Assembly: GCF_029962835.1 (NCBI RefSeq)
Contig: NC_080578.1
Span: forward strand, 50,771,001 to 50,835,000
Length of the DNA: 64,000 nucleotides
Origin: Magnolia sinica
Taxonomy: Eukaryota; Streptophyta; Magnoliopsida; Magnoliales; Magnoliaceae
Direction of reading: 5' to 3'
Translations under genes and position numbers: made by a program
The notes under the pieces: generated by a model
What the model saw: the letters and a program-made list of their open reading frames with translations, nothing else
Database searches by the model: none
What the model was told of the DNA's origin: nothing
Shown here: positions 45,163-57,748 of the stretch, piece by piece
How positions within the stretch are numbered: the stretch's first letter is position 1
Layout of the letters: each line of letters starts with the position of its first letter

Positions 45163-46791
45163 ATGACTGCAAATCAGCCGGTCAATCAACCAGGAAGACA
45201 ACCTCAACCTTCGGTTGAGGAAGTCTGGGATGAGAATGAGGTGCATCAAGCACCCTCGCCTCGTACTTTGCAAGATTATTTACAACCAACGGGGATTATG
45301 CCCTCATGCATGGTTTTTTCAGAAAATATGGGACACATAAATATCAAGCCAGGGGTGATCCAACTCCTTCCAAAATATGAAAGTCCATATCTACACCTGA
45401 AAGAGTTTGAGGAGATCATAACCACTTTATATTTTCCAAACATGTCTGAGGACATGGTCAGATTGAAACTCTTTCCCTTTTCTTTGAAAGAGAAAGCCAA
45501 GACATGGTTGCATTCACTACGTCCCAGATCTATTGGCACATAGAATGACATGATAAGGGAGTTTATAAAGAAATTTTTTCCACATCATAAAACGAACACC
45601 CTTAGAAAGTCAATCACGAACTTTGCCTAAATGGAGGATGAAACATTCTTCCAATGTTGGGAGCGATTCAAGGATCTTATCAGTTTATGCCTACAAAATG
45701 GTTTTGAAACGTGGCACATTACACACTTTTTCTATGATGGACCGACATCTTCCATGTGCCAAATGGTTGAGACAATGTGTAATGGGGAATTCATGAATAA
45801 AAACATCGATGATATGTGGGACGACTTGGATAGACTTGCTAAAAATGCACAATCATGGGACACTTACCCAAAATCAAGCACCACATCTAGGCCCACACAA
45901 TCAAAGGAGAGGGGTGGATTATACCTTCTGAAAGAGGATAATGATATTTATGTTAAAGTGTCTAATCTCATTAGAAAATTCGAGGCCATGGAACTAAAGA
46001 AGGATAAGGTTAAGGAAACTGTTTGCGGTATTTGTGCTTGCAATGTTCACACAACTGAAAATTATTCCACAATACCTGCCTTTCAAAAGGTGTTAACCAA
46101 GCAATCCAATGCCGTGAATAATTACCAAAGACCTTTTAATGGACCTACCTCTAATACATAAAATCCTAATTGGAGAAATCATCCAAACTTCATTTGGAGG
46201 AATAGACAAACTGCTACCCCTCAAAGTTTCCTTAATCAAATTCCAAATCAAGTGAAACCTCAAGAGGATCCGATTCAAAAACATATTCGAGACCAAGAGC
46301 TACTCAACCAGGATATCAGATCAACATTGGGAACGCTTGAGTCATCTATTCAAAAGATAGAGTCACACTTAACAATTGGAGGAAAGGGGATGCTTCCTGC
46401 TCAACCTCTCCCCAATCTCAAACTGTAATATGAGATAAGTAATCCAAGCTCTTCAAATCAAATGGAGTAAGCTAAATCTATCACCACTCTTAGGGGTGGG
46501 AAGACCATTGACAAAACTATTCTGGTTAGGGCTGAAAAGCCTAAGGATCCGGAAGAGGACAGCGATAATAGACCTAGCACCACTCCACAAGAATTGGAAC
46601 CAGAACTTCAATGCAAGCCAATTGCCCCATTCCCCCAACTGTTGGTTGCACCAAAACCTCTCACTAACTCTCAGGACATTCTAGAGGTGCTGAAACAAGT
46701 GAAGGTCAACATCCCTCTACTGGATGCGGTTAAACAAATACCTTCATATGCCAAATTTCTAAAAGACTTGTGTACGACCAAAAGATGGTAA
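45163..46791 (+). pseudogene. Athila-1 gag
   Basis: Starts at ATG 45163 (MTANQPVNQPG). Single frame with stops near 45541, 45628, 46159 and a few further on. Core gag blocks: YLHLKEFEEIITTLYFP, MVRLKLFPFSLKEKAKTWL, IREFIKKFFP, CWERFKDLI, FFYDGPTSS. A degenerate C.IC.CNVH segment follows, then LEPELQCKPIAPFPQ and DILEVLKQVKVNIPLLDA, the usual border between Athila gag and protease. Most stops fit CAA, CAG or TGG transitions. Confidence 0.92.
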
Positions 46792-47629
46792 AATATTCAA
46801 AAGAAAATCTTCTTAACTGAAAAGGTGAGTTCCATCCTAAAGCAAGATGTGTCATAGAAATACAAAGATCTTGGTAGCCCAACCCTCACTTGTTTAATTG
46901 GGAACTACCGGATTGAGCACGTACTTCTTAACTTCAGAGGGAGTGTAAATCTGATTCCATACTCGGTCTACGAACAACTAGGTTTAGGTGAATAGAAACC
47001 CACTCGAACTACATTACAACTTGTCAATTACTCAGTTTGTGTATCGAGAGGGATAATCGAGGATGTGTTGGTCCAAGTTGATAGATTATTACCCGGTAGA
47101 TTTTATCGTCCTGAATACTCAACCCATCATATACATGAGCACTCAAATTCTCATCATTCTTGGTCGCCCATTCCTTGCCACTTCAAACACAATCATTAAT
47201 TGCAAGAATGGATTCATGAGTAAGTCTTTTGGGAATATGACATTAGAGTTAAATATTTTTTTCAACATAGGCAAACAATTAGAGGATGAAGATGATTTCC
47301 ACGATATTAACCTGATTGATTCTTTTGTGAAAGATAGAGCATTTCTGACCTTATCCTCTGACCCTCTAGAGATGTGCCTGGCCCACTCCCATGATTTAGA
47401 TGATGATATGATTAGGGAGATGGGAGTAATACTTGATGATATGATGGTACTTAAAATTAACCGGTGGAGGCCACAATTTAAAAAATTGCCCCAAACTGAT
47501 GTAGTGCCTCTACCGTCTAACCTCATGGCACCAAAGCTTAACCTAAAACTTTTTCCTTCTGATTTAAAATATATCTATTTAGGTCAAGGTGAGACATACC
47601 CGGTGGTGATTTTTTCCCACCTTAAGTAA
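46792..47629 (+). pseudogene. Athila-1 aspartic protease and linker to RT
   Basis: Blocks LGSPTLTCLIGNYRI, then VLLNFRGSVNLIPYSVYEQLGLGE. Athila proteases normally read LLDLGSSVNL, so the catalytic Asp is Asn (46930-46932). A frameshift lies near 47090. After it: YPVDFIVLNTQP, IILGRPFLATSNTIINCKNG and MTLELNIF. The linker continues to LMAPKLNLKLFPSDLKYIYLG. Inactive as written. Confidence 0.9.
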
Positions 47630-48640
47630 GAACAGGAGAGTATGCCCATCTCTACTCTCATTAAGCATAAGGGAGCCCTTGAATGGTCGATTGCAGATCT
47701 TAAGGGAATTGACCCTCGACTTGTACTCACCGCATTTATCTTATGGATAATGTAAAGACTTCATGACAACCACAATGTAGATTAAATCCAGTTATGAAGG
47801 AAGTGGTTAAAGTCAAAGTTCTTAAGCTATTAGATGTGGGTATCATATACCCTATATCTAATAGCCAATGGGTGAGTCCAACTCAGGTAGTTCCCAAGAA
47901 TTCTAGAATCATCATCGTAGCCAATGCCAATAATGAACTTGTGCCAACTAGGATCACTACTGGTTAGAGAAAGTGCATTGACTACAGGAAGTTGAATACC
48001 ATCACAAGGACCACTTCCCTTTGCCCTTCACTGATCAAATCTTGGAAAGGCTAGTTGGTCACTCCTACTATTGCTTCCTTAATGGGTATTCGGGCTACAA
48101 CCAGATAGTGATAGCCCATGAAGTTCAGGAAAAGACAACATTCACATGTCCCTTTGGCACTTTGCTTACCTAAGGATGTCATTCAGACTGTGTAATGCTC
48201 CCACCACTTTTCGACGATGCATGAAGAGAACTTTTTTCTGACAAGGTGAGGCAATATCTAGAGGTCTTTATGGACAACTTCTCTATCTTTGGTCCATGTT
48301 TCAATGATTGCTTAGAAAATCTTGAATGTGTGCTGAAAAGATGGGAAGAAAAGAACTTGGTACTAAATTAGGAAAAGTGTATGGATCGAAAAGGAATTGT
48401 CCCTGGACACATCATCTCGTCTAAGGGAATTGAGGTAGATAAGGTGAAAATTGATCTTATCTCTAACCTACCTCCACCCAAGAACATATGAGATGTGTGA
48501 TCCTTCTTAGGACATGCCGATTTTTACAGGAGATTCATAAAGGACTTTATCACCTCTCTCGTCCTTTATGCAATCTACTTTAAAAGGATGCACCATACAA
48601 ATGGACTGAACAATGCTAGGACGCTTTTCATAAGCTCAAG
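47630..48640 (+). pseudogene. Athila-1 reverse transcriptase
   Basis: Recognisable through many shifts: NPVMKEVVKVKVLKLLDVGI, PISNSQWVSPTQVVPK, CIDYRKLN, SYYCFLNGYSGYNQIVIA and EKTTFTCPFGT. The catalytic box reads FMDNFSIFG, with Asp at 48273-48275 but Asn at 48276-48278 instead of the second Asp. Then CLENLECVLKRWEEKNLVLN and SFLGHADFYRRFIKDF. At least five frameshifts or stops. Confidence 0.92.
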
Positions 48641-49010
48641 GGCATGTTAACCACAACACTTATCATGCAGCCACTCGAATGGAGCCTTCCTTTTGAACTT
48701 ATGTGCGACGCGTCCGACTATGCCATGGGGGCAGTTTTAGGATAGAGAAAATAAAGAAGCTTTACGTTATTCATTATACAAGTAGAACTTTAAATCCTAC
48801 CGAAGTGAACTACTCTACTATGAAAAAGGAACTCTTAGCCTTAGTGTTCACTTTGGATAAATTTAGGTCATACTTGATTGGATCCAAGATCATCATCTAC
48901 ACAAATCATGCAGTACTCAACTATCTTCTTTCTAAGAACGATGTTAAGTCCCGCCTGATTAAATGGATCCTCCTACTCTAAGAATTTAAATTAGAAATTA
49001 AAGATAAAAT
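48641..49010 (+). pseudogene. Athila-1 RNase H
   Basis: Decayed start, including [10 protein letters not shown] in frame fragments near 48710-48735, then an open stretch with [38 protein letters not shown] and [20 protein letters not shown]. The last active-site Asp (usually TDH) is Asn (TNH). Fused to the integrase linker that follows (VADHLSHL). Confidence 0.9.
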
Positions 49011-50426
49011 GGGAGTAAAGAACGTAGTGGCTGACCATCTTTCCCACCTTGATCCTTCTGATTCCCTTGATACGATACATATAAATGACATGTTCCCTAA
49101 TGAACAATTGTTCAAAATCTCTCATTCACCTTGGTTTGCTAATATTACTAATTATCTTGCCATAGGTTTCACGCCGACACATTGGACTGCGCAAGATAAG
49201 AAAAAATTCTTCACCGAGGTTTGTAAGTTCTTCTAAGATGATCCATATTTTTTTTTTAAATATTGTCTAGACCAAATCTTAAGGAGATGTGTGCCAAATA
49301 ATGAACACCAAAGTGTCATCTCCTTCTGTCACTCTTAGGCCTATGGTGGTCACTTTTTTGCTGAAAAGACCACGGCCAAGATTTTGCAGCGTGGCTTTTA
49401 CTAGCCCACTATGTTTAGGGACACTCATGAATTTTGCAAAGCTTGTGAGCATTGTCAAAAGTTGGGAGCATTATCCCATTGAAATATGATGCCCCTGAAC
49501 CCCATTCTAATCATTGAAGCATTTGATTGTCGGGGCATTGATTTCATGAGACTATTCCCCCAATCTTTTGAAAATTTATATATTTTGCTCACTGTAGACT
49601 ATGTCACTAAATGGATTGAAGCGATTTCATGCCAGAATAATGACCATTAAACGGTCATTAAGTTTTTAAAAGAGAACATCCTTTCCTAGTTCGGAACGCC
49701 TCGATTCATAATTAATGATGGGGGCTCACTTTTTTATAATAGACCATTTGTGAACTTAATGAAGAAATATGGCATCTCTCATAAGGTGAGCACTTCATAC
49801 CACCACCACAAACAAGTGGGCAAGCTGAGATTTCCAATAGAAAAATTAAACACATCTTGAAAAAGACGATTAACCCTGACTGTAAGAGTTGGTCAATCTG
49901 ATTGACCAATCCTTATGGGCTTACTGTACTGCATTTAAGACTCTTATTGGAATCTCCCTTTAGATTTGTATATAGGAAGGCTTACCACTTACCTGTAGAG
50001 TTGGAACATAGAGCCTACAGGGCGATCAAAAATTTAAACTTCAATCTAGACAATGCTGGCTCACTACACAAACTTCAGTTAAATAAACTCGAAGAAATCC
50101 AGAATGATGCATGCGAGAACTCGAGAATTTACAAGGACAGAATGAAGGTGTTTCATGACCAACACATTCTTCGAAAATCATTCACACCAAGTTAGAAGGT
50201 CATCCTATATAATTCTCAGTTACATCTCTTTCCGGAACAACTCCGATCTCGCTGGACTAGCCCTTTCACCGTTACTAATGTTTATCCTCATGGGGCCGTT
50301 GAGATTTGAAATCCAGACAATGATAATGATTTTAAAGTGAATGGACATCAATTAAATCCATTTATTGAGAAATTTGATTCAGAGGACATGTTCATACCTC
50401 TGAATGATCCTGTTTACTTGGATTGA
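49011..50426 (+). pseudogene. Athila-1 integrase
   Basis: Linker NVVADHLSHLDPSDS, then the zinc-binding region (YGGHFFAEKTTAKILQRGFY ... CKACEHCQKLG). Core fragments: FDCRGIDFMRLFPQS (first Asp), YILLTVDYVTKWIEA, RFIINDGGSLFYNRPF (second Asp), with the Glu region in another frame. The C-terminal part is well kept: [71 protein letters not shown]. Ends near 50426. Several stops and frameshifts. Confidence 0.9.
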
Positions 50427-51536
50427 CCTCCTAGTCTGGCGGAGGTATAGTTAGGCTTATTGCTTTCTGTCGTTCTAGGATAGTTTGCTTCCGCCATTTT
50501 AGGATAGTTTGTTTTTGGTTGGTTAACTCTTGTGCTAACCACCTTCACACTGAGATCCTTTGGAAAAAGCCTCAAAATGTCTTCATCAGGTACTATCTTT
50601 CCATCCCTTCTCTTTTAATTACGTTGTTCTTTTGCAAATCATGCTTATTTCTTTTACATTGAGGACAATGTAGATTTTAGGTTAGGGATGAGAGATTAGG
50701 TAAACTAATCAATGTTTTATTAGTTTTGAGCAAAATTTAGAAAATTTTAAAAAAAAATTCAATGTTTATCTATTTGAAGAGCGATAAGTTGTGTATTTAA
50801 GACTATTTTGAGTATGATGATAGGATAGAAATCAATTTTGAATTATTGGAGTTGGAGCAACTAAGTAACCTATCACTTATGGTTCTTACATTCAATTGAT
50901 TAAGAGTAAGTTCAAATATTATGTTATTTAAATTATTTTCTATGAATAATACTAGATATTCTGATTGTTAGTATGATGATCATTGAAAGATATTAAGAAC
51001 CGACTCTAGAGAATTTTATCCACCTTAAAAAAAGAAAAAAAACTAGTTAAAAAATAAGAGATCGACAAAGAGGTCATAAAGAAAAAAAATTGACAACATC
51101 TTTGAGGGGAATGAAAAATGTCTTTGAAAAGGATGTAATGTCTAAAGAAGAAGAAGAATAAATATAAATGATCATTGATATAAAATCAAAAAAGAAAAAA
51201 AAAACTAGAAGAAGAAGGAAAAGGGGATAAGTTTGGAATTAGTACTTGTGTTTTTAACCAATCTTGAAGTGATGTGCATGGCTAACATTATGAAAAGATA
51301 GTATTTTCACTAAGGACTTTGAAAAACTTAATATGCGAACTATGCTCTGACCTAATGGATAAAGGACTTATTTGATTGATTGCTCATGTGATTCGACTCT
51401 AGGTTTTCAAAATCTCAATTTCTCATCTTGAGTCTACTCGTTCATACTTGATTACATAAAAGATCGTTTTCTGAAAAAGGTTTGAACATTACGCATTAAG
51501 TTCATTTTTCACATACTTTGCTTGGGACTAGCAAAA
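50427..51536 (+). other. Athila-1 3' non-coding region
   Basis: No ORF. Contains the word TTGAGGACAATGTAGATTTTAGG near 50660 (usual after Athila/Tat pol), an A/G-rich stretch at about 51030-51240 (AAAGAAGAAG and similar) and ends GGGACTAGCAAAATG next to the 3' LTR. No recognisable envelope-like ORF. Confidence 0.65.
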
Positions 51537-52972
51537 TGCTAGGGGTCAAATATTACATATTAGACCCCATCTATTATTGGTTTTATGAACATGATAATGC
51601 TTAATGTTTTATTTTAATCATGTTTATGTTGCAAGGTGAATTCAAGAGGTTGGATTGAAAAGGATGTTAAAAGCATGAATTTAATGCTCAAGAATCACCA
51701 AAGCCAAGATTAGATCTGATGAAACCAATAATAAAGAATGCACATACTGAAGATCTAAGAAAATTAAGTCAAGAATGAAGAAAAACGGAGTTTTGAAGTG
51801 AGATTCGGCAATCTTCAACTAGTCCTGGCTCCAGCTCGACCTGTCCCGCGTACGCTCAACCAGTCCTAGACTTTGTTCGAACGGTTGAAGGTCTCTCAAC
51901 TCGAACTCTAGCGTGTAAAACTTCTAAATCTTTATGTTGCTCGATCAGTCGAAGAAGACCCTCGACCGGTCAAGGACGACCCACGACCAGTTGAGGACGG
52001 CCCACGACCAGTCGAGGGTTACACAAAACTTGCGCAGATTGCACAAATTTGAGACGATTTCTAGAAATTTTCACTCGGTACGAAAATTTAAGACCTAAAA
52101 CTATAAATAGGGGTCCCTAGGGCACCCTTACACATCATCTAGGGTTTGGAGAGTGGAGCAAATGCATGGCGAAGCCGTCACCAAGAACTTTTTTCTTCCT
52201 TTTCCTTAGTTTTATGCTTTTCATGAGATATTCTAGTTCAATCATGTCTATGATTGGCTAAATCTCTTAGCTAGGGTTAAGAGGTGAAGCTTATAGTGTG
52301 ATGGGATGTTTCTATTGCTTTGATTCATTTTTATATTGAACTCTCTTTGATTCTAGTTTGATTATAAGGAATACTTTCAGTTTTTAATGGTTTGTTGTGA
52401 CTCAAATTACAATTGATCTGCGATAGCCTTGAGTATGTTCTTTTCATGTATTGAGATTGTGAAATTAGGCAATATTGTTGTTCACCATCGTCCCTTAGGC
52501 ATGGTCAGATGATGGAATCCTCCCTAACTTTCACAAATCTCTCAGATTAGTAAATCCTGTTGTTTACCCTATCTCCTAGGCATGGTTTTGTGACAAAATC
52601 ACTTCCAATTCTCACACCTCTCATCCATTGAGAACTAGGTCAAAGGAAGTTCAGATTTGATTTTACTAAGATATCTTCCAATTGGATAGGATGAGACTCC
52701 GATTCCAATCGTCTGACTTGAATCAAGCATAAATCTCTCTGATCTCTACAAGTGAATCCTTGGAAACCCTAGTTTCCCACCTTTGAATTTACAAGTTTTA
52801 GTTAAATAATTCACAATTACTCTCTCAATCAATTCGAATTTAGATAAATATCTTCTTCTAGTTCTAGTTCTAGTTCCTCTAAGAAGACACATGATATTAG
52901 TCCCTATGGATTCGACCTTGGTCTCACCGAGATTACTACTACATCACGACCCTACACTTGGGGTTATGAACA
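51537..52972 (+). repeat. Athila-1 3' LTR
   Basis: 1436 bp. Start TGCTAGGGGTCAAATATTAC (terminus altered relative to the 5' LTR), end TTATGAACA. Has fewer dyad monomers than the 5' LTR (51805-52020) but keeps the promoter. Confidence 0.9.
51805..52109 (+). promoter_or_regulatory. U3 dyad array and TATA box of Athila-1 3' LTR
   Basis: Dyads such as CTCGACCGGTCAAG at 51961 and CCACGACCAGTCGAGGG near 52002, then TATAAATA at 52102-52109. Confidence 0.82.
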
Positions 52973-52977
52973 GGTAG
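52973..52977. repeat. Athila-1 target-site duplication, right
   Basis: GGTAG against GGTAC on the left. Confidence 0.7.
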
Positions 52978-53285
52978 TTACGCTGGCTGAACTAGAGGTC
53001 GGGCTACCTTAACTTCACTGTATTTTACTTAGAATTATATATTATCATATCATCATGTTAAATACACCTAACCTAGGGTCATTCTAAGGTTATATTACCA
53101 GATGGTTGACACATCTAGAGTGCTTCAAAATTTTCAATCATACATACCCTTTAGAACTTAAGATGTTGATCCAGACATTACATAATCTTCATGAGTTGCC
53201 GAAGAACATCTTCATGTGTGCTTGCGATCATTCAGGACTACAAAATTTGATAATCCTAACCATGCTTTAAGTATATGCACTTATA

Positions 53286-53753
53286 GTCACCTATTCAACC
53301 ATTTGTTCAGCATGTAAACAAATCAGGCGATAGTCTAAGGGTGGGGTTCGTCCTCCGATGATGGGTCACTCTTTTGCCTTTCATACAAAAGGACTTTTCA
53401 ATTTAAATAAAGGGGAATGAGAGAGAATGCCTTATAGTTGACCATTATTGGCTTCTAAAGGATGCTCCTCTAATGATCGAATGAGAGAGAATGCCTTATA
53501 GTTTACCATTATTGGCTTAAACTTCAATTACGGCTACAATTATCAGTTATTGGATTATCACTATGAATTAGACTATGGATTGTTAACGACGAGTATTGAC
53601 GATAAATTGTTACACTAGAAAAGTAATTTGTGGGACATAAAAGGTAAATGATTAAACTAAGGAATGTAAATTGACAAGAGTAATTGAAAAATATATTTGG
53701 TTTGACTGGTTTGTTATGAGACGAGTTATTTGGCTATAATCTTCTTCTATTTA
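53286..53753. other. Older intervening sequence, with LTR-F2 TSD and a 64-bp tandem repeat
   Basis: GTCAC at 53286-53290 is the right TSD of LTR-F2. A 39-nt unit is repeated at 53416-53454 and 53480-53518 (period 64). Otherwise AT-rich with no gene that I can support. Confidence 0.7.
53749..53753. repeat. LTR-J target-site duplication, left
   Basis: ATTTA, repeated at 57590-57594. Confidence 0.85.
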
Positions 53754-56700
53754 TGTAACATCATGGATTTTTGCTAACTTGGAAATTGGATGTCCTTAGG
53801 TGTTACTTTTGAATTATTGACTTGAGTGCATATTTATGTGTGTATTCACACATGTTTGGGACCAAAAGGAGTGACCTTGGATCCACTAAAACCAAAACTG
53901 AGAATTTTGAAGAATATGGACAACAAGGTTTGTTTATAACAAGAAAACTGGGGTAATTAGGGCACCCTGCTCAATTGCACCAACTAAATCTCGAGCAACC
54001 AAATAAATTTGTAAAGCAAGGTTCAGATACACCAAGTGGGACTCGGTGCAACCGAGTAGCTCTGTTCAGCAATATTCTGCATGTTCAGATTTTGATAGTT
54101 TCAGTGTGATGACTTCAAAAAGTCATATCTATTTTTCTACAACTCCGATTGAGGTGATTCAAAAATAAGATAGAAGCTTGATGAGTGTAGTTTTTGAAAA
54201 AATAAATAAAAAATTAAAAAATAAAAGAATGTTAATTTCATAGATATTTGGAAATTGTACCAAAATCCATTATTTTAGGAAACTGTTACTCCAAGAATTT
54301 TTAGAATTTTTCTATAATTCAAAATCAGATCAAATTTGGTGGAGATAAATTATACTTGATGATAAACCAATATAAAAATTGTAAAAATAATTTGGCTACT
54401 GAAAGTATCAAAATAGTTTTAAGCAATAGACCTATTGAAACTGAAATTTTCAGTAACCACACGTTGCCGATGGACTGCACACGTCTTTTTCATCTTAGAA
54501 TTTTTATATTCAATGTATTCTTAAGAATTGCTTTTAATCATAGTGGGAATCATCATATTAAATTAAATTATTATTATCTATTTATTTAGCATATTTTACC
54601 AATTCGGATAGCTGCTAGTATAGTTGAATTATTATCCATGATTAGGGTGATTAGAGTTGACTTACCATTTTCACTAATTGCAAATAGGCCACACTATGAA
54701 TTTAGCTGATCCAAACCCCAATCATTGTGCATGAAAAATCTCACGATCTATTTCATTCCAGAAATGCCCTGATTATCGGAATAAACTCTAGAACGCTCAT
54801 TAGTGGGCCACTAGACTCAAAACTATATAATAATGATCATCTTACTGGGCTTGACATCCATAACGTATGTCGAGCCGGGATAGTTCCTAGAATCGTTCAA
54901 CTTGGACAGAAGGCCGGGTGCATGGGATGTGCAAATGCTATAAGCAAAAACTTAAAATTTAAGTGAATTGGGCTCTCTGCTCTTTCTCGAAGTTGTGGCT
55001 TTTATACCATTTGATTGTGACCAAATTTAGGGCAACAATTTAGATTAATATCCTACATAAATCCGTATAGTCGCAGACCCGATTGATGCTTGGTGATCGT
55101 CGATTTGGGTTAGGGTCTTTTCGGCTTATTGGCATGTCCGATCATCTAATGGTTGTGTCCAAACATAGATCACCTAGTAAGACACCTATCTTATGGCTTA
55201 GATTGACCCGTACACCTCCCAGTGGATCCCAATGGTTGGAAACAACCCCCTATAGGGTTAGTATAATGAATGAAGAGCCATTAGGGCTATTTTCATTAAT
55301 TTTGGCTCTATAAAAGAACCTCATTTGCACACTCCTTCTCCCATATGATTTTTGTCAAATATAAGGAGAGGAAGAGAAGGAGAAAAAAGAGAGAAATTGG
55401 AGAAATTATGGGGCCTGGTGATGCATCTCACCATCCAATCCTTGTGCTCGCCGGATTCGTGCAAGACCTCATCTCTATTCCTAGTCTCATGTCTTCCACG
55501 GATGAAATCTGAAGTTTTTGGATTGGATTCTCCACTCCCTTGCTAGGTATGAGGTTTCCCTACATGTCTTTTCATCTCTTTGTTTCATTTGTTTCAATTT
55601 GAGCCATTAGGGCTAGAAACCCCTTTCATTTCCATCGATTCTCGCAAACCCTAATGTTAGGGTTGAGTGCGATAGAATTTTTAGTCACAATTATCAATTA
55701 GAGTGGTTCATACTCTTGTGGGAGCCATAATTGAGCTTGACTCCGTTAGGATTTCGGTTGTGCTCTAATTCCGAGTCCCGATTCATCAAACCGAGTTGAG
55801 AGATCATTCCATTCGAGTTAGTTAAACCATAATTCATTATTTAATGTTTAATTAGGATTAAATGAACATAATTAATGATAGTCTTATACTTTAATTTAGG
55901 TTTGGAGTGTTTTTCCTAAATTCACGACACTAGGGCCGCATCCAAGTTAAGGAATTTAACTCTAAAGTGAAGATCTACCTCCAAGCTTTTACTTGGAATT
56001 TTAAATTAATTAAATGTATTTAATTTCTATTTAATTAATAACATGCTCTATGAAATTCTTAGATGACATGAAACGCTTAATCTTGTACAATTCTTGGATG
56101 TTGAATGCTTATAAATACTATAATGATTGAATTGTGTTGTTGCGGTGGATCGAGCTTCGCAAATTATCTAAATATATGGATAGCTCACTTTAGGGGGGCC
56201 ATCCTATGCATATATGATACCGGAGTTGAACACGGACGATCGACAGTGGTTGGAGGTATGCGGGATGCTTTGCACCCAATGTCGATTTGCCCAGGGACCT
56301 CCGCAGTCAATCACATCAGTCTAATGTAAGCTCAATCATCTTGTGCTTGGTGATTGTATAGCATTCAATAGAATCTGGGGTACCACTGTAACCATTGATT
56401 TAGTCTACTAATAACCATTAGTGTGTTATGATCCCTAAAGACTTATAAGCCGAGCATAGTGGATGGGACACCATGTTTGAGTTGTCGGCCTATACTGGGG
56501 TGACGAGCCTCCCCATATTGACCACTGAGTACTAACAGAGATGATATTATGTTGCTTGAATAGCCCCCATCAAATTACCCGGCCGATGGTTTCATGCCAG
56601 AGTACCGTTCGAACAGCCAAGCATAAGCGAAATTAGGTGGCAAGCCCCTTTCCTTTTTATTAATTTAGTTTTGAGTGAGAGGCCTGCACCTCTCAATTGA

Positions 56701-57589
56701 TTGTGTCATATTCCATATTGGGTGATGACCTGTACTATGTTGATACATTAATTTGGGTCAAGGGACATTGGTGAGGAGCTGCCACATGCTGTAACAAACC
56801 ACGTGATCCGAATAATGACTTGTGATATAATGGTGGTATCCTAGCTTTGCCAACCTTCTGTATGAACTGAAATTAATAATCACTTGGCTAATCATGCATT
56901 ATAATAGGATGTTGCGATTTGGTGTAAGATTCGCTTGTGAGAGAGTGTTGACATTTGTAAGGAGCATGCATCATTTCATCATAATATTAATGTACTTACC
57001 AACTAGATTAGGAAACTGTTTGTTTGATCTACCATCATTACTTGTTATGGCTGTGTTGATAACATGTGTAACAGCTTAGTATATATGTGTTAAATATAAC
57101 ATGCATAAGTATATTGCATGCATGAATATGTATTTGTTATGAACTTGTTATTTCCTAAAATGTTTTAAGTAACAATCTTGGAGATATTTCTTCACTATGT
57201 TAGTGTTTGACACCTCCCATTTGACATATGCAGATAACTTAGAAATATGACCAGTCAGTGTTGTGCTTGGGGCATCTAGTAGACCTGTAGCTTCTTCCCG
57301 TTGATAGTTATTCTTTTGTTCTTATCGTAATTATTATGATTTGTATAATTCTCATATTGGTGGTCACCACTTTTGATATTGTAACTTTTGGGCATTAGCC
57401 CAATATTTTTAAATTTTCGTTATCTCTCCCTCGCTTTGTTTCCACAAGGTTGAAATGCCCTACTCTGATTATTTGTGTGTGATACGAGTGTGAATATGAA
57501 CAAGATCATACGTGCATTTTATTTGGTTAACACCCAAAAACTCAAGATCGAGGTCGCCGTACTCATGTGCTGATTTTTGGAGTGTTACA
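53754..57589 (+). mobile_element. LTR-J: 3.8-kb solo LTR
   Basis: Starts TGTAACATCATGG and ends GGAGTGTTACA, flanked by perfect 5-bp TSD ATTTA. No gag-pol, primer site or second LTR. The terminal words fit Ty3/gypsy LTRs. Contains a TATAAAAG box at 55309-55316 followed by a GA-rich leader (55365-55405). Small ORFs inside have no recognisable domain. The left part holds a dyad ACTCGGTGCAACCGAGT at about 54040-54056. Best explained by recombination between the two LTRs of a full element. Confidence 0.83.
55309..55316 (+). promoter_or_regulatory. TATA box of LTR-J
   Basis: TATAAAAG with GA-rich sequence about 50 nt downstream. Confidence 0.65.
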
Positions 57590-57748
57590 ATTTATAAGCC
57601 TTAATCCAACCATTTTGAATTCATCCCACATTCTGATGGTTCTTGTAATTGTTTCTCCATTACTAGATTCTAAACACTTCCCACGTTCTGCTTCTATGAA
57701 TCATTCCTTAGCCACCTATTCGACAGTTGTGCGAATTCGACCATTATT
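57590..57748. other. Short older sequence between LTR-J and Athila-2
   Basis: First 5 nt are the right TSD of LTR-J (ATTTA). The remaining ~150 nt show no recognisable feature. Confidence 0.6.

Larger units (their letters stand above)
43176..52972 (+). mobile_element. Athila-1: complete-length Ty3/gypsy Athila-type element, inactive
   Basis: 5' LTR 43176-44562, tRNA-Asp primer site, leader, gag, protease, RT, RNase H, integrase, 1.1 kb non-coding, 3' LTR 51537-52972. It lies inside LTR-F2. The tRNA-Asp primer and the gag words place it in Athila. No envelope-like ORF is recognisable after integrase. Catalytic residues of protease and RT are mutated and the 5' LTR has lost its TATA box. Confidence 0.93.
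41945..53285 (-). mobile_element. LTR-F2: copia solo LTR, split by Athila-1
   Basis: Sequence 41945-43175 plus 52973-53285, about 1.54 kb after removing Athila-1. Minus-strand start TATAAGTGC (mutated TGTAAGTGC) at 53285 and end ...CCTTTCA at 41945, with the C-tract and GGACAT block near 41965-41990 that marks the end of SIRE-type LTRs. TSD GTCAC on both sides and no primer site, so this is a solo LTR left by LTR-LTR recombination. On the minus strand a TATAAATA box (about 42867-42874) follows an array of TTTGGCTAGCC-like words (42885-43175). Confidence 0.82.

Noticed and set aside
51030..51240. A/G-rich stretch considered as a functional polypurine tract
   Set aside because: About 300 nt from the 3' LTR and interrupted. 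The real tract must be adjacent to 51537, where only a weak GGGACTAGCAAAATG remains.
54727..54966. ORF of 79 codons with several Cys/Gly considered as a host gene
   Set aside because: Lies inside the LTR-J solo LTR, no known domain, no splice-site or homologous support.
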